Shown here in pieces: positions 6,968-13,664 of a DNA stretch of 16,708 nt. The stretch spans positions 1 through 16,708 of the forward strand of contig VBLV01000057.1 of the NCBI GenBank assembly GCA_005879045.1, given 5' to 3'. The notes beneath the pieces are model-generated. The model did not search any database. It saw nothing but the letters and a program-made list of their open reading frames with translations, and had not been told where the DNA came from. The DNA comes from Methanobacteriota archaeon (GTDB lineage: Archaea; Thermoplasmatota; Thermoplasmata; RBG-16-68-12). The position numbers and the translations under genes were made by a program. Each line of letters starts with the position of its first letter. Position 1 is the first letter of the stretch.

Positions 6968-8249
6968 GTGAAGGTCCCGGACATCAAAGTGACTCCGCCC
7001 GGCCCGAAGGCGAAGGAGATCATCGCGCGGGACCACAGCTACATTGCAACCACGACGAAGTCGGCCCCGATCGTCGTCAAGAGGGCCTCCGGCTCCATCG
7101 TCGAAGACGTCGACGGCAACGTCCTGATCGACTTCGCATCCGGAATTTCGGTCCTCAACGTCGGTCACGCGCACCCGAAGGTCGTCGAGGCGGTCTCCCG
7201 CCAGGCGTCGCAGTTCACCCATTTCGCGGGCACCGACTTCTACTACGAGATTCAGGCGACGCTCGCCGAGCGGCTGGGGAAGATCACCCCCGGCAAGCAC
7301 CGCAAGAAGGTCTTCTTCGGCAATTCGGGGACGGAGGCGAACGAGGCTGCCATCAAAGTCGCCAAGAGTCACACGAAGCGGCAGATGTTCCTCGCGTTCC
7401 TCGGAGCGTTCCACGGGCGCACCCAAGGCGCTCTCTCGCTGACGGCGAGCAAGGCGAAGCAACGTGCCGGATTCTTCCCGACGATGCCTGGCGTCGTCCA
7501 CGTGCCGTATGCGTACTGTTACCGCTGCCCGTACAAGCTCACCTATCCGTCGTGCGACCTGTACTGCGCGAACATCATCGAGGACGTCTACATGAAAACG
7601 GTCGCGCGAAGGCGGCTACATCGTCCCGCCACCGGGCTGGCTGGATCGGATCGCAAAGATCGCGAAAGACCACGGTCTCCTCCTGATCGACGACGAAGTC
7701 CAGTCGGGGCTTGGGCGGACCGGGAAGATGTGGGCGATCGAGCACTCGGAGGCGGTGCCGGACATCTTGACGATGGCCAAGTCGCTCGGGGGCGGCCTCC
7801 CGATCGGCGCGGCGGTGTATCCTGCCGAGATGGACTTCCGGGAGAGCGGGAAGCACTCGAACACGTTCGGCGGGAACCCGGTCGCATGCGCCGCGTCTCT
7901 GGCGACGTTGGACGTGATTGAGGATGAAGGGCTGGTGGCTCGGAGCGCGAAGGTGGGAGAGCACCTCGCGAGACGCCTCGACGAGATGACCGAACGGTAT
8001 GAGTTCATCGGGGAACGCCGGGGGCTCGGGCTGATGCAAGCCACGGAGTTCGTGACAGACAAGCGCTCAAAGAAACCAGACCCGAAACGCCGCGATGCAA
8101 TTGAGAAGGACGCGTACCAGCATGGCCTCATCTTGCTCCCGTGCGGCGATTCGGCGATGCGATACATCCCCGCGCTCAACATCCCGCGGGATGTGCTCGA
8201 CGCAGGCCTAGACGTGCTCGAGGAATGCTTCAAGCGCGCCGGGAAGTGA
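6968..8249 (+). pseudogene. Class III PLP-dependent aminotransferase (GABA / acetylornithine type), broken by internal deletion and frameshift
   Basis: The N-terminal part reads in one frame from GTG 6968 to about 7606: a fold-type I start, GNSGTEANEAAIK that cradles the PLP phosphate, FLGAFHGRT, and the Cys-rich YRCPYKLTYPSCDLYCAN. The C-terminal part continues in another frame from about 7608: EGGYIVPPPGWLDRI, the PLP-pyridine Asp in LLLIDDEVQSGLGRTG, the Schiff-base Lys in TMAKSLGGGLPIG, then FGGNPVACAA to a TGA at 8249. Relatives carry about 16 more residues at the junction, including the conserved EP(I/V)QG before EGG. Those bases are missing here and the frame shifts, so a normal enzyme cannot be made from this sequence. 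Intact relatives transfer amino groups from 4-aminobutyrate, ornithine derivatives or similar amines. The amino-acid importer follows on the same strand, suggesting joint use of imported amino acids. Assembly error is possible. Confidence 0.85.
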
Positions 8250-8305
8250 TCCGCCCGCACTGCAACCGAGTTCGTTGCCCGTTCCAACATTTCTCGTGCC
8301 CGGTG

Positions 8306-8319
8306 ACATTCAAATAGTG
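8306..8319 (+). promoter_or_regulatory. TATA-like box for the binding-protein gene (ACATTCAAATAGTG)
   Basis: The box is centred about 27 nt before the ATG at 8339, the spacing expected for a leaderless archaeal transcript. Thirteen of its 14 bases recur at 13185-13198 before an unrelated gene. Confidence 0.5.
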
Positions 8320-8338
8320 ACATGCATTTGCACCCGGC

Positions 8339-9237
8339 ATGGCGGCGGGAGGAGGTGCGCCCCCGGCAGAAGCGATGCGGGGGGCGAAGGGTGTTTCGGT
8401 CGTTATTGTCGCGGTCGTGGCCATCGTCGTCTTCGGGGCGGGCATCGGAGTCGGGTGGCTCGTCTTTCCCCCGCGCCGACGAAAGTCTCGAAGCTGTTCC
8501 TCGGGACGAACACTCCATTTCCGCCGTTCGAATCCCGTAATGCGACGAGCGATCAACTCGAGGGATTCGACATTGAGATGATTCAGACAATTGTCCACCG
8601 AGGCTGGGGCTACACGGAGTGCAGCGATACGGTTACGAATCTCTGTTACGAGTGGAATGACTTCCGAGACTTCTCCGCCCTGCTGGCCGCGGTGAGCGTC
8701 GGGCGAATGGACATCGCCGTGGGCGCCATCACGATGAACGGGGACGTTGGCGCCGAACGCAACAAATCGATGGACTTCTCCAATTCGTACTATCTTTCGA
8801 ACCAAGGGATCTTGAAGCGGGCCAATGACAACACGGCCTACTGTGCCGCCGCCGTGTGCACCGTTGCGGAGCTCAACACGACGACGCTAATCATCGGGGC
8901 TCAGGCCATCACGACGAGCGAGTTCTGGGTTGAGGACAACCTGAAGAACGTGGTGAGCGCCAAACACCTGGAGCTTCGTCCCACGGTCGAGGACGTGCTC
9001 CTGCTGCTCTCTCAGGGCGTCGTCAACATCGTCGTCATCGACCTTCCGGCAGCCCAAGGAATCGCCGCAGCGAATCCGACCGCCTACGCGGTCGGGGGCG
9101 AGATCTTGACGAACGAGCTGTACGCGTTCGCGGTCGCCAACGGGGATCCCCTCGGCCTTGTGCCGGTCATCAACGCCCAACTGGCCGCCATGAAGGCGGA
9201 CGGCACGTACAACACGATCCTGAACAAGTGGTTCTGA
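8339..9237 (+). CDS. Polar amino-acid ABC transporter substrate-binding protein, one-base frameshift after the signal anchor
   Basis: The mature domain (from about 8474) is an SBP family 3 periplasmic-binding-like protein: FLGTNTPFPPFES, GFDIEMIQTI, the hallmark DIAVGAITMNGDVGAERNKSMDFSNSYYLSNQGIL, and a final lobe ending AQLAAMKADGTYNTILNKWF. A signal anchor lies in a different frame: ATG 8339, then MRGAKGVSVVIVAVVAIVVFGAGIGVGWLVFPP. The frames would join if the C5 run at 8468-8472 had one more C, giving VFPPAPTKVSK. So either the run is miscalled or the gene is truly frameshifted. No lipobox Cys is seen, so anchoring is probably by the N-terminal helix. The frame of the mature domain is open up to 8275, but that part is Arg-rich and implausible. 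It starts the importer locus. Confidence 0.85.
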
Positions 9238-9270
9238 GTCGGTATGTTTGCGGCTCAAGTCTGGGTCGCA

Positions 9271-9290
9271 AACCTTTTCCTCTTTTCTTC
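9271..9290 (+). terminator. Pyrimidine/T-rich stretch between binding-protein and permease genes
   Basis: A T-rich run (aaccttttcctcttttcttc) starts 33 nt after the binding-protein stop. Archaeal transcription often ends at oligo-T without a hairpin, so this could partly terminate the binding-protein transcript. It might instead form part of the promoter of the permease at 9301. Confidence 0.3.
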
Positions 9291-9300
9291 CGTATGAGGG

Positions 9301-10179
9301 ATGTCCTCGATGGAAACGGCGGCTGCTTTTCCCCTCCGCGCACCCCCGAAGCTGGTCACCCGCCTCACAATCGTCCACTTAGTCGAGATGATCCTCGGTG
9401 GCATCTTGATGGTCTTCGTCGTCCTCCCATCCATCTTCCGGTTCTCGCTGGTGAGTGCCAGCTTTTGGCAGATCTACGGGCGATTCTACGTCACCGGACT
9501 CTTTGGAACTTTCTTCTACGTCGCCCTGACGCTCCCGCTGAGCGTGGTCCTTGGCTTTCTCATGGGGTGGGCGAGAGTCTCTCGAATCCGGGTATTTTCG
9601 TGGCCCGCATCGCTCTACGTGAATGTGTTCCGGGGGCTCCCACCCCTCATCCTCGTGATCTTCGCCTCTCTCTTCGGCACCAACCTGGTCCCCCAACCCA
9701 TTATGGACCGTTTCCTCTCCGGTTTCCGGCGAGGGGATATCGCGGTGGGCCTCGCTGCGATCGCGATCGCGATGCACTCTTCCGCGTACCAGGCTGAAAT
9801 CTTTCGGGCGGGCTTCCAGTCGGTGCCCAAGGGGCAACAGGAAGCCGCCCAGGCGCTAGGCCTACGGCCGTGGCAAGGGATGATGCACGTCATCCTCCCG
9901 CAGACGTTTCGTCTCAGCCTCCCGCCCCTTGGAAATGAGTTCGCGGTCCTCATCAAAGACACCTCGATCCTCGCGGCGATCTCGGGGACAGAACTAGTTG
10001 CGAAGAGCCGCGACCTGCTCGGGATACTCCCCGCCAGCGGGTTTCCGATTGTCTGGATCTTCGCCGTCTGGACCGTCGTCGCACTCACGTATTTCGTCCT
10101 CACATACTCCGTGACCCGGGGACTTCGGCTCCTCGAGCGAAAGTTCCACACGCCCGGCTTGGAGTCGATTTCTCTATGA
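9301..10179 (+). CDS. Polar amino-acid ABC transporter permease (HisM/GlnP type)
   Basis: 292 residues with an N-terminal helix (about 27-50) and a core of membrane segments. The conserved [15 protein letters not shown] and the EAA loop [21 protein letters not shown], which docks on the ATPase, identify the HisMQ/GlnP permease family. Residues such as [20 protein letters not shown] before the loop are also typical. It forms part of the channel with the second permease at 10906. The ATG at 9301 is the first in frame. The stop overlaps the ATPase start by 4 nt (ATGA), a sign of translational coupling. A gap of 63 nt separates it from the binding-protein gene. Confidence 0.93.
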   Translation: MSSMETAAAFPLRAPPKLVTRLTIVHLVEMILGGILMVFVVLPSIFRFSLVSASFWQIYGRFYVTGLFGTFFYVALTLPLSVVLGFLMGWARVSRIRVFSWPASLYVNVFRGLPPLILVIFASLFGTNLVPQPIMDRFLSGFRRGDIAVGLAAIAIAMHSSAYQAEIFRAGFQSVPKGQQEAAQALGLRPWQGMMHVILPQTFRLSLPPLGNEFAVLIKDTSILAAISGTELVAKSRDLLGILPASGFPIVWIFAVWTVVALTYFVLTYSVTRGLRLLERKFHTPGLESISL

Positions 10180-10901
10180 TCCGAGTCGAAGACATCCAAA
10201 AACATTTCGGCGCGCTGCATGTGCTTCGCGGCATCACATTCGATGTCCAGAAAGCGGAAGCAATCGTGATCATCGGTCCGAGCGGGTCCGGGAAGAGCAC
10301 TCTGCTCCGATGCATCAATCTCCTTGTGGAACCCGATTCAGGGAAGGTGTTCATCGACGGCGTACATGTGAACCGCCACGGGATTCGACACGAGTGGGTG
10401 CGTCAGCAGGTAGGGATGGTGTTCCAGAGTTTCAATCTCTTTACTCACCTCACCGCGATCGAGAACGTGACCCTGGGGCTAACTCGCGTCAAAGGCATCC
10501 CCCACGATCAGGCAATCGAAAAGGCTCGAAAGCTGCTCGCTCGCGTGGGCCTCGCGGCCAAAGAGAACGCGTACCCCGCCGAGCTTTCGGGGGGGCAGCA
10601 GCAGCGGGTTGCGATTGCCCGGGCGCTCGCGATGGATCCGAAGGCGATGTTGTTTGACGAGCCGACGTCCGCACTGGATCCCGAGTACATCCGAGAGGTT
10701 CTCGACGTGATGGCGGCGCTCGCGCGCGAAGGCATGACCATGATTGTCGTCACGCACGAGATGGGGTTCGCGAGTAACGTCGCGAGCCGTATCCTGTTCA
10801 TGGATGCGGGGAAGATCATCGAAGAGGGGACCGCCGAGGATATCTTCCAAAATCCGAAGGAGGATCGAACGCGGTCTTTCGTGAGCAAGATCCTGAGGTA
10901 G
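10176..10901 (+). CDS. Polar amino-acid ABC transporter ATP-binding protein (GlnQ/HisP type)
   Basis: 241 residues, the standard length for GlnQ/HisP. All ATPase motifs are intact: Walker [10 protein letters not shown] (34-42), Q-loop Gln84 in MVFQSFNLF, signature [15 protein letters not shown] from 137, Walker [14 protein letters not shown] with Glu162, and the switch His194 in [23 protein letters not shown] is typical of amino-acid importers. It powers import from the cytoplasmic face through the two flanking permeases. The start overlaps the upstream permease stop, and the downstream permease starts 4 nt after its stop. The neighbouring lesions do not affect it. Confidence 0.96.
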   Translation: MIRVEDIQKHFGALHVLRGITFDVQKAEAIVIIGPSGSGKSTLLRCINLLVEPDSGKVFIDGVHVNRHGIRHEWVRQQVGMVFQSFNLFTHLTAIENVTLGLTRVKGIPHDQAIEKARKLLARVGLAAKENAYPAELSGGQQQRVAIARALAMDPKAMLFDEPTSALDPEYIREVLDVMAALAREGMTMIVVTHEMGFASNVASRILFMDAGKIIEEGTAEDIFQNPKEDRTRSFVSKILR

Positions 10902-10905
10902 TCGC

Positions 10906-11865
10906 ATGACAAACTGGCGAAAGTTTCTGAGGGACCGCTGGCGGTACTTCGACGCCGCGCTCGCCCTCGCCGTGATCATCGGATCCCTCGTTTACATCTA
11001 CGACTTGCTGGTCGGAAGCCGCGGGCTGGATGTCGCGTATATCACTCGCAATTATCCGCTGTACTTGCACGCGGTCTTCACGAATGTGTACGCGACGACC
11101 ATCGCGTTCGTCGTCGGGATGGCCCTCGGCTTCTCGGTGGGATGGCTTCGGACCGCCAGAACCGTGTCCGTCGCTAAGTTTGCGGCTTCCATGCGCGTCG
11201 AGAAGCGAGAGAGGCAGGAGGCCCCTTCGGGCAGCGAGGTCACACGCCGGTTGTTGGTCGTGCTCTCATTGTTGTGGTATGGGACCAAGTATGTCGTTCG
11301 ACGAATCGGGGACGGATTTGTCGAAATCATTCGAGGGACGCCATTGTACGTCCAGATTTTGTTCGCCTCCTCGTTCTTCATCGTGTTTCTCCCGCAATAC
11401 GCGAGCGAGGGGATTCTCATCGGCATCATCGCCCTTGCGATCAATACCGGAGGATATCAGGCCGAGATCTTCCGAGCCGGCCTTCAGACGGTTCACTCGG
11501 GCCAAGTCGAAGCCGCGAGGGCGATCGGTTTCTCCCGGTTGAAAGCGATGCGATATGTGATCCTGCCTCAGGCGCTCCGCCTGATCATTCCTCCGCTCAC
11601 GAACGAGTACATCGGACTCTTCAAGGCGAGCACATTCCTATTCGTGCTCGGGGTACAAAGCGAAATCAGCTACATCGCGCAACACGAAGGCTTCGCGGGC
11701 GATGTGTTCGAGATTTTTGCGATCGTCACCGTGATCTTCCTCGCAATCACGGTCACGCTTTCATTCGTCGTCCAAGCACTCGAACGGCGGTTCCGAATCC
11801 CGGGGCTCGGGATCGAACAGGTCAAGCTGCCCCGAGGCGTCCGGATCGCGCGGGTCGGCGGCTGA
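10906..11865 (+). CDS. Second polar amino-acid ABC transporter permease, with extended cytoplasmic insertion
   Basis: 319 residues. Family marks are [36 protein letters not shown] and the EAA loop VEAARAIGFSRLKAMRYVILPQALRLIIPPLTNEY (from about 201). Membrane segments are visible near 16-36, 55-80, 138-153 and beyond. Between the segment ending near residue 80 and VEIIRGTP lies a highly charged stretch (about 81-130, including RVEKRERQEAPSGSEVTRR), roughly 40 residues longer than the matching loop of the first permease. The start is an ATG 4 nt after the ATPase stop. The last 44 nt overlap the 3' end of tiaS on the other strand. With the first permease it probably makes a heterodimeric channel. 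Confidence 0.93.
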   Translation: MTNWRKFLRDRWRYFDAALALAVIIGSLVYIYDLLVGSRGLDVAYITRNYPLYLHAVFTNVYATTIAFVVGMALGFSVGWLRTARTVSVAKFAASMRVEKRERQEAPSGSEVTRRLLVVLSLLWYGTKYVVRRIGDGFVEIIRGTPLYVQILFASSFFIVFLPQYASEGILIGIIALAINTGGYQAEIFRAGLQTVHSGQVEAARAIGFSRLKAMRYVILPQALRLIIPPLTNEYIGLFKASTFLFVLGVQSEISYIAQHEGFAGDVFEIFAIVTVIFLAITVTLSFVVQALERRFRIPGLGIEQVKLPRGVRIARVGG

Positions 11866-13138
11866 GCGGCTTGCTGAGGTGACGCCTCGACCCAACCGGC
11901 GGTTCGTACCAACCCGGTTCCAGGGGCCGGCTAACATGTTCCGTGATCGCGGAGGAGGCGGGGAAGCGTTGGCCACACCGAGCGCAGCGAAAGCCGGCCT
12001 TCCTCCCCATCGACTTGGCGCGCTTCTGGCACTTGAAGCAGAGGGGGTTAGCGAGCTTGTGAGATTCTTCGGACAGGGACAGGACCTGCAGTTTCTCGAT
12101 GTTGAGGGTCCTCGGCTGGTCCCGGATTGACCCGACGACACGCACGCGGTCGCCCGGCCGGAGCGCCCGAACGACGGTTCGGAATCCTTTCGAAGGTTCA
12201 TACGCGGCCGCTTCGAGGTCGTTGAGTTCGACGACGACATGGCCACCGCGGATCGAGCGGGGCCGCCCGGACACCTCCCTCTCGACCTGAACCGTCGTTT
12301 TCGGTTCGACCGCCTGACCTGGGATCACATGATCGTCGGTCCCTTGGTTGGTCTCGAAGACCATCCAACCCGCGGCTGGCTCTCCCTTGATTGTCCGCAT
12401 TGCGGACGGCAGGACGCCGGGATCGTCCCCACGGATCCCGAAGAGAATCGGACACGGGGAGTGTGGAGCAATGACAATCCGATTGCATTCATAATCGTAG
12501 TTGTTGAAGGTCGAGGTGAACGTCCGGTCCATGTATCTCACTGAACCCGACTCAAGGAGGCGAGGCGTCCTCCACCGAGATTCGTCGCGGTAACAGAGCA
12601 CCTCGTATGTTCGGTCGTGGGGCCGCCAAGCAGCCGCAGCCAATGAACCGATGATTCCCCGACCGTTCTTGTACTCGCGGAGGACGCCCGGTGACCGGAC
12701 GGCGGCCAGCGCCTCCTCCTTCGAGACAATTCGCCGCACGGCCTTCCAGTACAGGGTGGCCGCGGGTTGCTTGGAGAGGATGCAGAAGCCCGGGTTCGTT
12801 GTCGGTTCCCGAAATTCGGAGCGTCTCTCGACGAGGTTCGCGATCCGGGACTGAACGCGCTCAGGATCATCGACGCCCTCAGCCCGTGCGAAGGACCAAA
12901 CGGGTTGACTTTCAAGTTCCCCAATCAGATTCCTCCGACCGGTTCCCCGGCCGAATCGGAGACAGATTGCCCCGTTGCCTCGCGTTTTCCACGGGACATT
13001 CGGATTGAGTCGGACGAGACGCGGAAACCCGATCAGGTCATAATCTTCCGTGAGCTCGCGAACGATCTCGGCGGCAAGGAACGTCGTGCACATGCCCTGC
13101 AAGCTGTCCGTGTCATCGACGCCGATCCAAAGGACCAT
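11822..13138 (-). CDS. tiaS: tRNA(Ile2) 2-agmatinylcytidine synthetase TiaS
   Basis: 438 residues starting MVLWIGVDDTDSLQGMCTTFLA, the TiaS opening with the DDTD motif of its kinase domain. A middle region (YKNGRGIIGSLAAAA, TFNNYDYECNRIVIAPHSPCPILFGIRGD) matches the family. An OB-fold-like part lies at about 275-345, and a C-terminal zinc ribbon has Cys357/360 and Cys375/378 (CFKCQKRAK and CARCGQRFP). TiaS uses ATP and agmatine to convert C34 of tRNA-Ile2 to agmatidine so that it reads AUA. The ATG at 13138 has a strong GGAGGT 4 nt upstream; the longer frame to 13378 is a mirror of the divergent gene. Its tail overlaps the importer permease by 44 nt. Confidence 0.94.
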   Translation of the reverse strand: MVLWIGVDDTDSLQGMCTTFLAAEIVRELTEDYDLIGFPRLVRLNPNVPWKTRGNGAICLRFGRGTGRRNLIGELESQPVWSFARAEGVDDPERVQSRIANLVERRSEFREPTTNPGFCILSKQPAATLYWKAVRRIVSKEEALAAVRSPGVLREYKNGRGIIGSLAAAAWRPHDRTYEVLCYRDESRWRTPRLLESGSVRYMDRTFTSTFNNYDYECNRIVIAPHSPCPILFGIRGDDPGVLPSAMRTIKGEPAAGWMVFETNQGTDDHVIPGQAVEPKTTVQVEREVSGRPRSIRGGHVVVELNDLEAAAYEPSKGFRTVVRALRPGDRVRVVGSIRDQPRTLNIEKLQVLSLSEESHKLANPLCFKCQKRAKSMGRKAGFRCARCGQRFPASSAITEHVSRPLEPGWYEPPVGSRRHLSKPLSRRPARSGRLGAA

Positions 13139-13142
13139 GGCG

Positions 13143-13148
13143 ACCTCC
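13143..13148 (-). promoter_or_regulatory. Ribosome binding site for tiaS (GGAGGT)
   Basis: This perfect anti-16S match ends 4 nt before the ATG at 13138 and decides the tiaS start against the longer open frame. Confidence 0.7.
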
Positions 13149-13162
13149 GAACGTCGGCCGAG

Positions 13163-13170
13163 GCTAAAAT
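13163..13170 (-). promoter_or_regulatory. TATA-like box for tiaS
   Basis: ATTTTAGC on the minus strand, centred about 28 nt before the tiaS ATG. The close spacing would put transcription start at or near the start codon, at odds with the good ribosome binding site, so the true TATA may lie further upstream. Confidence 0.3.
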
Positions 13171-13184
13171 CCGCGCTTCCGCGA

Positions 13185-13198
13185 ACATTCAAATAGCG
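13185..13198 (+). promoter_or_regulatory. TATA-like box for the SecB-like gene (ACATTCAAATAGCG)
   Basis: Centred about 32 nt before the ATG at 13224, implying a leader of about 5 nt. It matches the box before the ABC binding-protein gene at 13 of 14 positions. Confidence 0.5.
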
Positions 13199-13223
13199 TC
13201 GGTTCGTTCGATGCAGCGAATCG

Positions 13224-13664
13224 ATGCCGATCAAGACGTTCGAATTCTCCAGTGTGGACGGCCGCCGCTTCGTGAAGCCGACGGACCGCTGGCTGAACCT
13301 GCGAGTGGACCACAACAGTACCGTCACCCTCATCTCCGAACTCGGGGACCGCCAGGCCTCCGTCGACTTCCGCTTCACGGCGAACTACCACGCCTCCGAG
13401 GCCGTCGTCGGCCTCATCCAGATCGAAGGGAACCTGCTCTGGGAAGGCGACGCGAGGGCGCTCGTGAAAAGCTGGTCCGCCGGGGGCCAGATGCCGCCCG
13501 AGGTCGCCCAGGAGATTCACACCGTGATCATGTCGAATTGCATCCCGGAGGCGGTCATCCTCGCGCGGGAACTCCGGCTCCCACCGCCGGTCCCGATCCC
13601 GCAGGTGAACGTCCCGCAGCAACCCGCCAAACCCGGGAAAGGTCGTTCCCCGGAGATCGCCTGA
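13224..13664 (+). CDS. Conserved hypothetical protein, possibly SecB-like fold
   Basis: 146 residues starting MPIKTFEFSSVDGRRF. The first half alternates beta-type strands (LRVDHNSTVTLISEL, ASVDFRFTANYH, GLIQIEGNLLWEG). The second half has a helix (PEVAQEIHTVIMSNCIPEAVILARELRLPP) followed by PPVPIPQV and a Pro/Lys-rich tail. Strands followed by a helix with Cys-x-Pro and A-R-E before a Pro-rich segment resembles the SecB chaperone fold, whose bacterial members have a comparable CPN...FPYARE region. That match is by eye and tentative. It is divergent from tiaS across 85 nt. Its stop abuts the stop of the large coiled-coil gene. I cannot assign a function with confidence. Confidence 0.8.
   Translation: MPIKTFEFSSVDGRRFVKPTDRWLNLRVDHNSTVTLISELGDRQASVDFRFTANYHASEAVVGLIQIEGNLLWEGDARALVKSWSAGGQMPPEVAQEIHTVIMSNCIPEAVILARELRLPPPVPIPQVNVPQQPAKPGKGRSPEIA

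Noticed and set aside
8311..8330. Inverted repeat CAAAT...ATTTG before the binding-protein gene
   Set aside because: The arms are only 5 bp and overlap an AT-rich promoter, so chance is likely.
7595..8475. Programmed frameshifting as an explanation for the two broken genes
   Set aside because: The aminotransferase junction lacks conserved residues as well as frame, so slippage alone cannot restore it. The C5 run has no visible stimulatory structure and a one-base error or mutation is simpler.
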